DNA of 64,000 bases from an uncultured Alistipes sp. (lineage in GTDB: Bacteria > Bacteroidota > Bacteroidia > Bacteroidales > Rikenellaceae). The first letter of the stretch is position 1, and each line of letters opens with the position of its first letter. This document shows positions 1-6,726 of the stretch, one piece after another. The translations under genes were made by a program, and so were the position numbers. Under the pieces are notes generated by a model. The model made no database searches. It was given only the letters and a program-made list of their open reading frames with translations, and had not been told where the DNA came from. The stretch spans positions 1 through 64,000 of the forward strand of contig CAAGGL010000031.1 of the NCBI GenBank assembly GCA_900769405.1, read 5' to 3'.

Positions 1-283
1 AAGTTGGGTGTGTTTGATATGTCAAAGGTACAAATTTAAAAGCAAATCACAACAACTCTAACATTTCAGTCAGCATTTCGGTGGTGTGTTTGATATGTCA
101 AAGGTACAAATTTAAAAGCAAATCACAACGACGCTTTTAAGGAATTGACGCAGGAGTTAGGTGTGTTTGATATGTCAAAGGTACAAATTTAAAAGCAAAT
201 CACAACTTCATCTCTAATCGTTGTTTATAGTTGCCAGGTGTGTTTGATATGTCAAAGGTACAAATTTAAAAGCAAATCACAAC
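1..283 (-). CRISPR. CRISPR array end, type II-C-like 47-nt repeats
   Basis: Four identical 47-nt repeats lie at 7-53, 83-129, 160-206 and 237-283. They are separated by unique spacers of 29, 30 and 30 nt (54-82, 130-159, 207-236), and bases 1-6 are the tail of another spacer. The reverse complement of the repeat begins GTTGTGATTTGC, as in type II-C (Cas9) repeats of Bacteroidetes, so crRNA sense is inferred to be the minus strand. Length and spacer size fit II-C. No cas gene is in the window; the array continues left. In crRNA sense each repeat contains TACCTTTG at repeat positions 24-31, with GTTG 19 nt upstream, which matches the Bacteroidetes promoter pattern. Confidence 0.95.
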
Positions 284-300
284 AAAACATTCATAGTAAA

Positions 301-583
301 TAATTTGTATAAAGTTCTCTATGGATATTCAAAGCTTTGCCATAGGAGCGGAAACGCTGAAATGATCAAGGATTTTCGTAGGCAAAAAGAGAAACACCCT
401 TCAAACCGCAGCGTTTCAGCCTCATGGGGGTACCTCTCAAAAAATAATCGGGGCAAAGACCGCGTTGTTTCCAAAGGAAATATCAACCAACTGTCGCCTT
501 TGTCCCGATTGCGGCACGCAAAACCGAGTCCTCTCAAAATAAGAATCAACCGTCTGTCGTTTCGCATTGCCTTTATGTAACGA
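301..583. ncRNA. gene-free, helix-rich region beside the CRISPR array
   Basis: No convincing gene is here. Several complementary segments are: CTATGG/CCATAG (319-324 with 340-345); AGCG-GAAA-CGCT with a GNRA-type loop (347-358); GAAACGCTG with CAGCGTTTC (351-359, 409-417), which competes with the preceding hairpin; and a 13-bp helix 446-458 with 498-510 (one G-T pair). The last encloses a hairpin with TTTCC/GGAAA and GTTG/CAAC helices (464-487). The strand is unknown because every helix can form from either. No sequence matching the CRISPR repeat as an anti-repeat was found, so a tracrRNA call is not supported. It could be a structured RNA or the array's leader side. Confidence 0.4.
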
Positions 584-671
584 GCATTGGGTATGAGGAC
601 GGGCAGCTCCTCATACTGCCTTCCGTGATAATGGAAGAGATTGGTGCCCTTTCCAATCTTATACCCAATGC
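584..671. ncRNA. 88-nt cloverleaf-like folding element with possible kissing loops
   Basis: A perfect 11-bp stem (584-594 with 661-671) closes three hairpins: 595-599/608-612, 620-624/633-637 and 638-644/653-659. All three have 8-nt loops. The first loop carries GGGCA (601-605) and the third TGCCC (645-649), which are complementary and could form a 5-bp loop-loop interaction. Such order is unlikely by chance. Both strands can fold, so the transcribed strand, or whether this acts as folded single-stranded DNA, is not shown. I do not recognise the family. Confidence 0.5.
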
Positions 672-698
672 CTATTTATTAATCCTTGTCTATTCCAC

Positions 699-1062
699 CT
701 AATCGCCTTTAATTACTGCAATTGGTGATAACTCGACTATTGGTTCTACTAGATCTCGCTGATTTGCCATAACCAAATCAATATCTTTGTAAGCCGAGGG
801 CGCTTCGTCTAATTGGCGCTGTTCTCGTATGCCGTGAATAATGCCCAACGCATTTAGACGCTCAATTTCGGTTTGTAAATCGAGTTTGCGACACGCCTCT
901 TTGCGCCCCAATACGCGTCCTGCTCCGTGGGAACAACTCATAAAGCTATCGGGATTGCCTAAGCCTCTTACAATGTACGATTTTGTCCCTTGTGATCCCG
1001 GAATGATGCCAATCTCGCCATTATATGCTCGTGTTGCACCTTTACGATGGACAATTATATTT
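699..1062 (-). pseudogene. rtcB: 3' remnant of rtcB (RNA-splicing ligase)
   Basis: Read on the minus strand, this gives about the last 120 residues of an RtcB 3'-phosphate RNA ligase: HRKGAT, then IIPGSQGTKSYIVRGLGNP, the conserved SCSHGAGR active-site segment, AYKDIDLVM and a C-terminal end like E. coli RtcB. The family is about 400 residues, so roughly the first two thirds are missing. The frame meets a stop near 1093, inside the 3' end of the neighbouring gene, and no start codon or N-terminal part is nearby. It is a truncated, presumably inactive copy, cut where the accessory operon abuts it. The short open stretch beginning at the internal Met (941) should not be taken as a real gene. 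Confidence 0.8.
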
Positions 1063-1072
1063 TTATAATATT

Positions 1073-1480
1073 TTATTCCAATCTGCGCAATACTGCATTA
1101 GATAATGTAACCAAATATCCCCAACCTGAGTAATCCTCTGGTAATTCCTCATATCCATCAGCGTAACAGATCTCTTTATACAGCAACTTCTCTTTTTGGT
1201 GGCTGGTGAACCTACACTCTTTCCCGTCTTCACGAGTGAAGATCTCTGTACTGCTTCCATCAGAATATTCAAAAAGGATTCTTTCGACCTTACCACGTAT
1301 TTTAAGGATTCCATCAGTGCTATGATAGTGTGTGTTTACAAAGAAATCTACGTGTTGGCCCTCTTGGGTTGAGCAACTTTTGTTTAGAGATACAGTCCAT
1401 TCGACCTCATCACCAACTACAAATGGGTCGCCACAACACATCATCTGCCAAATATCGTAATATGCTTTAACGTTATCCAT
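1073..1480 (-). CDS. small hypothetical protein with CCG-PF-VGDxVEW motif
   Basis: 135 residues, last gene of the five-gene minus-strand operon, starting 6 nt after the upstream gene's stop. Near the N-terminus is MMCCGDPFVVGDEVEW, a pattern I associate with small bacterial proteins of the DUF6578 kind (from memory, unverified). No signal peptide or membrane segment is evident; it appears cytosolic. Its place among other small unknown proteins, beside an ankyrin protein and at an island edge, suggests an immunity or accessory role, which is inference. Its 3' end runs up to the rtcB stump. Confidence 0.6.
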   Translation of the reverse strand: MDNVKAYYDIWQMMCCGDPFVVGDEVEWTVSLNKSCSTQEGQHVDFFVNTHYHSTDGILKIRGKVERILFEYSDGSSTEIFTREDGKECRFTSHQKEKLLYKEICYADGYEELPEDYSGWGYLVTLSNAVLRRLE

Positions 1481-1486
1481 TGCCTG

Positions 1487-2812
1487 CTATTGTTTGATTA
1501 TTAGAATATCATCTTTTAGCGTACCGCTGTTATCCTCAAATGGCGCAGAGTACCATAGTTCATATTCATTCGGAAGTTGCTGACGCAGTTGCTGTGCCAA
1601 TTCTAATCCTCGTTTGTGCCAAGCACCCCAATCAAATCCCTCCTCGACGGTGGAGATGGACCAATCAACAGCGTCGGTGAACTCGTCTCTCCAACGCTCA
1701 AATCCATCAATCCGTATCGATAAATTGTCAATCTCGAAGGTGTCTTCAAATAGCACTCCGCTCACACAACCATCATTATGCCAGAGATCGGCATCTGCAT
1801 CAATATTGATGGTTATAATATCCTTAATGTGATATTGACGAGTGATATAGTCGTCTTGCTTATAAATGCGCAAACGATTGATATAATGCTCGACGAGTGG
1901 CGATTTTAGCTTGTTGTAGATATTCAAGCGATAGGAACTCCAATCTGCAATCTCGGCATTCATATCCTTATCAAGATTTATACGAGTAATACCAAGTAAC
2001 CCTTGATATAATGCCCGAATAACTTGTTTGCTATCACAATATCCTGATATTATTGGCTGATTGAGTTCGTACGGGAATAAAGTAACCTTCATTACAGTGT
2101 AATCCAATTCTCTGGTATGAATCTTTTGCAGATGGAGAGTAACAGCGTTAATGAAGTTATTATTAATCTTTATTTGAGCCTCATTCTCGTAGATAATATT
2201 TTCGAGTTGGTGGCGAATATACTCGAAATTAGTTGCAGAGTTGGTGATATAATTGACATAGTTTCTATTGCCTATGCGGATTTCAAAATGAGTGTCGTGG
2301 CCATACTCTCCTTCGACCCTGAAATTGAAAGGATCGATTTTAATGCTTCTGAGCGGCAATGGGTGTGGCAGGCTGATAGTTTGGCCCAACGCTCTGATCT
2401 GTTTGTATATAATATCTATTTTGTGATCAAGACTTAGTGGTTCAAAAAGATTAGGATCAGACTCATAAGCTAATTCGTAATTGGAACCGATGGCTTGGTA
2501 TAGTTGACCTAATACTTGTTTTACGGCGTCCACATACTCGTTTATTGGGAATTTATATCTACGCATCATAATTCCCGAATCGACGATCCAACAACACACT
2601 CTTAAAGCATTGTCAATTAGAGAATAGATTTTAATATTGCTATCCTCCATTACGTTTATCGTTCGCCACTTATGCGAAATGTATAGACTATTTCCCAACG
2701 AAATCGGGTCGATTAATAGATCGCAGCAATCGTACCCAACCCAAATGCCCAATTTGCCCTCGTTGCCGCCTTCGCGGAATTTAATACACAAGGGATTATA
2801 TGTGTCGTTCAT
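1487..2812 (-). CDS. hypothetical 441-residue accessory protein
   Basis: I do not recognise this protein. The start is set at the ATG at 2812 (MNDTYNPLCI), 13 nt after the upstream stop; a longer frame up to 2941 would overlap the preceding gene and is less likely. It has no signal peptide or membrane helix, is rich in Ile, Asn, Tyr and Asp, and ends with an acidic, Trp-rich part (WSISTVEEGFDWGAWHKRG). That composition is common among contact-toxin immunity proteins, but no named family is certain. It lies in the operon running 4839 to 1073 and is AT-richer than the backbone to the right. Confidence 0.6.
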   Translation of the reverse strand: MNDTYNPLCIKFREGGNEGKLGIWVGYDCCDLLIDPISLGNSLYISHKWRTINVMEDSNIKIYSLIDNALRVCCWIVDSGIMMRRYKFPINEYVDAVKQVLGQLYQAIGSNYELAYESDPNLFEPLSLDHKIDIIYKQIRALGQTISLPHPLPLRSIKIDPFNFRVEGEYGHDTHFEIRIGNRNYVNYITNSATNFEYIRHQLENIIYENEAQIKINNNFINAVTLHLQKIHTRELDYTVMKVTLFPYELNQPIISGYCDSKQVIRALYQGLLGITRINLDKDMNAEIADWSSYRLNIYNKLKSPLVEHYINRLRIYKQDDYITRQYHIKDIITINIDADADLWHNDGCVSGVLFEDTFEIDNLSIRIDGFERWRDEFTDAVDWSISTVEEGFDWGAWHKRGLELAQQLRQQLPNEYELWYSAPFEDNSGTLKDDILIIKQ

Positions 2813-2825
2813 AATTTCAAGATCG

Positions 2826-3407
2826 TTAACAATTTTGTAATGCTTGTTTGAATAGTTCGATTTCACTGAAAATATCACTAAATTGCTCACTGCTATTCGG
2901 ATCCTCCGATAGCCTTTTCGTCTCTGATGACAAGATCGCAATCAACATAGTTGGCAATTCCGTAAAGTCGTCAGTCATCCAATTCTCGTGGAATCCTTTT
3001 ATCCCATAGCGTTTTAATTGGCGCAGAGCTGTTTTAATTACTATATTGCGATATAGTACGTAGGGCATTTGGAAGTGCCATAGCTTGATATCGCTACCAT
3101 TATCATATTTGTCTAATACGATGTCAATAGTCAGCACGTCGGTTGTTGATGAGCGCTCGGCCTCGAATCGCATTTCACCTTGTTCGTCATTCCAGTGCCA
3201 ATGAGCAAAGTAATCGTCTGTGGTTATATAGAAATGGTTTTCGAGGTGAAAAATGGACACGACAAGCGTTGATATGGGTTCGCTACCAATGTAAGACGCC
3301 TCGAATTGAATCTCTATATCGTCAAAGCGTAGCTTAATGTGCTCCCATCCTAAATCTATACGTTCAATCTCAATATTAAAATCCTTGACTAAATGCGTGG
3401 TATTCAT
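2826..3407 (-). CDS. hypothetical 193-residue acidic protein
   Basis: Unrecognised cytosolic protein. The first half looks like alternating beta strands with aromatic clusters (YFAHWHWNDEQGEMRFE) and the second half helical. It lies 22 nt after the ankyrin gene and 13 nt before the 441-residue gene, so it is co-transcribed with them. Its style of short, acidic, aromatic-rich beta proteins resembles the 441-residue neighbour and suggests both are immunity-type or binding proteins. This is inference from composition and context only. Confidence 0.6.
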   Translation of the reverse strand: MNTTHLVKDFNIEIERIDLGWEHIKLRFDDIEIQFEASYIGSEPISTLVVSIFHLENHFYITTDDYFAHWHWNDEQGEMRFEAERSSTTDVLTIDIVLDKYDNGSDIKLWHFQMPYVLYRNIVIKTALRQLKRYGIKGFHENWMTDDFTELPTMLIAILSSETKRLSEDPNSSEQFSDIFSEIELFKQALQNC

Positions 3408-3429
3408 ATGTTTTATGTTTTATAATCAA

Positions 3430-4527
3430 TTACTCTAACAGATATTTCCCTCCTGCGGCTAAGATCATCTTTTCGATCTCGCGGTCTGTGTCTGTGGGAC
3501 CATCGGGATTGCCATAAATGCTATCTAAAATTGAACTGCTAACATCTAAGTCGTCATCCATTAAAAAGCAATTGACGTTGGGGTCTGCTCCTCTATCAAG
3601 CAGGTATTCTACAATCTCAGGGCAACCTTCGTGATAAGCATTCAGCAATGGCGTGGTGCCATCAACTCCATATAGATTTATATCTGCGCCATAAGACAGA
3701 AGCAGGTCAATAATCTGTTTGCATTGACTAATGCGGCTCTCGCGGCTCTCATCGGTTTCATCTAAGAAGAATTGCACAGCCTCAGCGAGCGGTGAATCTC
3801 CATATTTGCTTAGACAGTTTATATTAGCCCCGTGCTTGATAGCATACTCAATTGTTTCGATATCCCAAGACTCGCAAGCCGATAAAAGCAATTCATCCCA
3901 TATCTTGGGAGTATGCAATTGCTTATAGTTGCATAACCGCATCTGATTGAGTGTTAGTTCGCAGAAGAATGATTTAATCTCATTCCACTTGTATGATACG
4001 AGTTCTTTATTGTATGGATATTTGTACATATCCCAGCCGTAAGTATTAAATGCGGTGGGGCTATCAATAACTACATCACAAACTATTTTATATATGTCCC
4101 CGCTACCTGTGCTCCCAAACGAGAAGCCTTCGCACACAGAGATCTCTCCTGAATCAGCAATCTGTTCGAGGCGAAGCCAAAATTTCTGCAATAGAAGTTG
4201 CTCCTCTTGCGTATTTCGATTCCAATATTTCATCACGCCAAAAGGACTATCTTTGACGGACGCCATATTCCAAGATCTGCGCATTTCACCCATACTAAAT
4301 ATTGCCTTTATCCACACTTGCAAAGCATACTCAAATTTGAGAGTTTTACTCCTTATAGGTTGGTGCTCACTACCAAGTAAAAATGTCGAATGACACCTGT
4401 GAATTTGAGTAGGAGCATTTAAGCATATCCGAGATAATATGCTGTAATCATTTGTTTCGAGCACATCTCTTGCGATTCGAATATCTTCTCTCGAAAACTC
4501 TTCTTGAAAATTCTTTATATGGCTCAT
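3430..4527 (-). CDS. ankyrin-repeat protein
   Basis: 365 residues. From about residue 210 onward it has ankyrin units: AIKHGANINCLSKYGDSPL, IIDLLLSYGADINLYGVDG-TPLL and IVEYLLDRGADPNVN. The first about 200 residues are a separate, unrecognised part. Ankyrin arrays are protein-binding scaffolds, so the target is unknown. No signal peptide is visible. It begins 6 nt after the small membrane-protein gene and is second in the operon. Ankyrin proteins are frequent in polymorphic-toxin immunity loci, which fits the surroundings but does not prove function. Confidence 0.75.
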   Translation of the reverse strand: MSHIKNFQEEFSREDIRIARDVLETNDYSILSRICLNAPTQIHRCHSTFLLGSEHQPIRSKTLKFEYALQVWIKAIFSMGEMRRSWNMASVKDSPFGVMKYWNRNTQEEQLLLQKFWLRLEQIADSGEISVCEGFSFGSTGSGDIYKIVCDVVIDSPTAFNTYGWDMYKYPYNKELVSYKWNEIKSFFCELTLNQMRLCNYKQLHTPKIWDELLLSACESWDIETIEYAIKHGANINCLSKYGDSPLAEAVQFFLDETDESRESRISQCKQIIDLLLSYGADINLYGVDGTTPLLNAYHEGCPEIVEYLLDRGADPNVNCFLMDDDLDVSSSILDSIYGNPDGPTDTDREIEKMILAAGGKYLLE

Positions 4528-4533
4528 AACTCT

Positions 4534-4839
4534 TTACATTGCGTTGTATATTGCGTTTAATCTAATCTGTGAGATCACTTTTATTAGTGATGCGAAAAAT
4601 TCAAGTATTGCAAGTACGCCAAATAAGTTTACTGCCCATTTTTCAAAAGTTCGCTCCTCCTTCATAATCCATTTCCACATATACTTGCGAGAAAGAAGCG
4701 CAACCATCACTGCGACACTATTATTAAAAGGCAAGCACGCTAATGAGAAGGGATAAGGCAGAAATGAGAGGGTAACTCTGATTATTACAACTGCTAAAAA
4801 TACAAGAACGAGAGAGGTGTAGAATAATGTCTTTTTCAT
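4534..4839 (-). CDS. small membrane protein
   Basis: 101 residues, first gene of the accessory operon. It has an N-terminal hydrophobic helix (about residues 6-25), a second hydrophobic stretch (about 28-50), a short charged loop (KWIMKEERTFEKWAVN) and a third helix near residues 70-90, so about three membrane passes. No family is recognised. A promoter with both elements intact lies at 4871-4901, giving a leader of about 25 nt. Membrane immunity proteins of this size occur in toxin-defence loci, but no partner toxin is in the window. Confidence 0.6.
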   Translation of the reverse strand: MKKTLFYTSLVLVFLAVVIIRVTLSFLPYPFSLACLPFNNSVAVMVALLSRKYMWKWIMKEERTFEKWAVNLFGVLAILEFFASLIKVISQIRLNAIYNAM

Positions 4840-4870
4840 AATTATTAGATTTTTGTTAATGAATTTTTAG

Positions 4871-4901
4871 CAAAATTATCTCGCACCGACCTCCTTTACA
4901 A
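4871..4901 (-). promoter_or_regulatory. Bacteroidetes promoter for the accessory operon
   Basis: On the minus strand, TTG (4901-4899), a 20-nt spacer and TAATTTTG (4878-4871) match the TTG-N20-TAnnTTTG pattern. It lies 32 nt before the ATG of the first operon gene and is divergent from the promoter at 4928-4959. Confidence 0.7.
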
Positions 4902-4927
4902 GCAAATTGCAATTGAAAGCCTTGCAA

Positions 4928-4959
4928 TTTGGAACGATTGTCGTTTTTCACTACTTTTG
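4928..4959 (+). promoter_or_regulatory. Bacteroidetes promoter upstream of the 389-residue gene
   Basis: TTTG (4928-4931), a 20-nt spacer and TACTTTTG (4952-4959) are a full match to the Bacteroidetes sigma factor pattern. Transcription would start near 4966. This rules out an upstream TTG start at 4929 and places the coding start at ATG 4986. Confidence 0.75.
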
Positions 4960-4985
4960 TTGTAGAATCATTAAAATTGCCTCCT

Positions 4986-6155
4986 ATGAAATTCTACATT
5001 GATTTTAAGGATCTGCCGTTTGAGCCGAGTTACAATCAAGTTATCTATGTCGAGAATGGCTATGATACTGAAACAAATGATTATATCCGCAACAATTATA
5101 AGATCCTATGTGAAACTTTTGAGTCGATGGGGTATGAGTTCTGCTATTTGCCATTAATGGCACAACAACTCGCTTCGAAACCCATCGCTGACTATTATGC
5201 TCCTTACAATGACGGATTTATTGAGGTGGCGGTAAGCAGTGATCTGCTGTTGAATTATATGATTCTCTCCGAAAATAGGAGTCATATAGAACCATCATTG
5301 CTATATTGGGATTTAGATTGCATAAGAGCAAACCGAGAAAATACGTTTGTACAGTATAGGGGTTTTACGTTCAAGGAATTAATCACGCGATGTCAAAAGC
5401 CCTCAGATATTGCTTGGGCTATCTTTGATGATATTTACCGTCCTCGCTCGCGACATACAAACGTATGCCACGACGATTCGAATATTCGCTTTCGTGAATC
5501 TGAGGTTAGAGCTCGTCGCGCCGACACGCCAAACTATGATGAAGAAACCAGAAAATTATTAGCTGAGTTGCAGACGACTGTTGCAAAACTTCATCAGAAG
5601 GGTATTGCGACATATATATTGGAGCAGATGGTGCAGCAGCCTGCAAAGCTAAGTCGGTTGGTTGTTACAAGTGATTGTCGCATATTGTTGCCTGACTATA
5701 AGAATACTGAGATAGAGATGACACCATTAGCGAAGGCTGTATATCTATTGTTTTTGAACCACCCAGAGGGTATTGTATTCAAGTCTTTGCCTGATTACTA
5801 CTATGAGCTACTAGGCATATATGTACGCATTAGAAAAATCAACAATATTCATCGAGCCAAACGGAGCATTGAGGACATTACGGATCCTACGAGTAATTCA
5901 ATAAACGTCAATTGTGCCCGAATACGCGCTGCGTTTGTCGGTAAGTTCGACGAGCGTTTAGCGCAAAACTATATAATTCAAGGTGAACGAGGTGAGGCCA
6001 AGCGAATATTACTGCCACAAGAATTAATTGAACGTCAGGATTTAAACAATAGACACCCTAAGCCATCTATTATGAATAGGCTAACAAAAATGTTCCATAT
6101 GACTGATATGGTCGAAATGGAGATATATGTTGACATAAATGATGATATAATTTGA
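4986..6155 (+). CDS. hypothetical protein, 389 residues, divergent from the accessory operon
   Basis: The start is taken at ATG 4986 (MKFYIDFKDL) because the promoter covers the earlier in-frame codons. The protein is cytosolic. A region near residues 225-265 reads MTPLAKAVYLLFLNHPEGI, which resembles a winged-helix or transcription-effector segment, followed by conserved-looking DPTSNSINVNCARIRAAF and a basic C-terminal part. Similar proteins of unknown role are, as I recall, scattered in Bacteroidales accessory regions. It may be a regulator of, or partner to, the divergent operon; that is inference. The gene is AT-rich and ends in a terminator at 6232-6259. Confidence 0.6.
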   Translation: MKFYIDFKDLPFEPSYNQVIYVENGYDTETNDYIRNNYKILCETFESMGYEFCYLPLMAQQLASKPIADYYAPYNDGFIEVAVSSDLLLNYMILSENRSHIEPSLLYWDLDCIRANRENTFVQYRGFTFKELITRCQKPSDIAWAIFDDIYRPRSRHTNVCHDDSNIRFRESEVRARRADTPNYDEETRKLLAELQTTVAKLHQKGIATYILEQMVQQPAKLSRLVVTSDCRILLPDYKNTEIEMTPLAKAVYLLFLNHPEGIVFKSLPDYYYELLGIYVRIRKINNIHRAKRSIEDITDPTSNSINVNCARIRAAFVGKFDERLAQNYIIQGERGEAKRILLPQELIERQDLNNRHPKPSIMNRLTKMFHMTDMVEMEIYVDINDDII

Positions 6156-6231
6156 TTTGGATAGTCTATTGTGAAACAACAAAAAGCGGTGTTGCTTTGA
6201 TTAGTTTATACTAAGACCATCACCAATTTCA

Positions 6232-6265
6232 TAGCCCATCGTGCCTAAAAGCGGTGGGCTTTTTA
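6232..6265 (+). terminator. rho-independent terminator
   Basis: A 9-bp stem AGCCCATCG (6232-6240) with CGGTGGGCT (6251-6259) is followed by TTTTATTTATT. It ends the transcript of the 389-residue gene. Confidence 0.7.
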
Positions 6266-6357
6266 TTTATTGTTTAACCAACTTGGCTTTTGGAGTCAAC
6301 CATCAAGTCAACCGCATAGGCGGAGATTGCTGTAATAGACATTATATTAGGATATTA

Positions 6358-6420
6358 AGCCCGGTTAGAGTACACGTCTGGGGGGCGTGTTGTCGCTGGT
6401 TCGAATCCAGTCATCCCGAC
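6358..6420 (+). pseudogene. 3' fragment of tRNA-Pro(GGG), probable attachment-site half
   Basis: From AGCCCGGTTAGAG to the end this reads as nucleotides 14-73 of tRNA-Pro. The anticodon arm CACGT-CTGGGGG-GCGTG carries anticodon GGG, the T arm is GCTGG-TTCGAAT-CCAGT, and the 3' acceptor strand is CATCCCG. The 5' acceptor strand (expected CGGGATG) and the 5' half of the D stem are absent and replaced by AT-rich sequence, so it cannot fold as a complete tRNA. This is the usual product of integration into the 3' end of a tRNA gene. It sits exactly where AT-rich accessory DNA gives way to ordinary backbone. Confidence 0.8.
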
Positions 6421-6426
6421 TAACCG

Positions 6427-6465
6427 AAAGCCTTGATATTCAATCGAATATCAAGGCTTTTTCTT
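6427..6465 (+). terminator. terminator after the tRNA-Pro fragment
   Basis: A long stem AAGCCTTGATATT (6428-6440) with AATATCAAGGCTT (6447-6459) is followed by TTTTTCTTTTT. It is probably the original terminator of the tRNA-Pro gene, kept on the chromosomal side. Confidence 0.75.
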
Positions 6466-6514
6466 TTTGCTCCTGCGCTCGCAGGGCCTTCCACTCGAAA
6501 TGTCTATTTGCGTT

Positions 6515-6670
6515 CCAAAGTTATTAACAAAATTGTTGATAACTTTGTTAATAAGTGTATGATGAAATGTTGATACTCAAAGTGAGAGAAGGAATAAGAG
6601 TGACGCAAACCGCTGATAATTAGTGGTTAAATGTGTATTGTCGAAAAGTTCCTCAAATGTTGATAAACAA
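6515..6670. other. cluster of DnaA-box-like 9-mers
   Basis: Five sites of the form TGTTRATAM or its complement lie in about 150 bp: TTATTAACA (6521-6529), TGTTGATAA (6534-6542), TGTTAATAA (6546-6554), TGTTGATAC (6568-6576) and TGTTGATAA (6658-6666). They differ by one or two bases from the DnaA box TTATNCACA. The first three also form an imperfect palindrome. It could be a replication-initiator binding cluster, another protein's site, or chance in AT-rich DNA. No gene is seen between 6421 and 6726. Confidence 0.3.
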
Positions 6671-6671
6671 A

Positions 6672-6699
6672 ACACCCCGAACCATTCGATTCGGGGTGT
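6672..6699 (-). terminator. terminator of the phosphoesterase gene
   Basis: A 10-bp stem (6672-6681 with 6690-6699, arm ACACCCCGA) follows the stop at 6727 on the minus strand and is followed by TTTTGTTTA there. Confidence 0.7.
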
Positions 6700-6726
6700 C
6701 GTGTGAAAAACGTCAATCGCGGTTGC

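Noticed and set aside
305..580. Short frames over the helix-rich region on both strands
   Set aside because: Neither product resembles a protein, and the sequence is better explained by the complementary helices.
284..698. tracrRNA of the type II-C system
   Set aside because: No segment on either strand complements the repeat start (GTTGTGATTTGC), so no anti-repeat is visible.
699..941. 80-residue gene starting at Met 941
   Set aside because: It is the end of RtcB; the true frame extends further upstream and has no start, so it is a stump, not a gene.
6241..6423. 60-residue frame across the tRNA-Pro fragment
   Set aside because: It overlaps a terminator and the tRNA fragment, and has no protein features.
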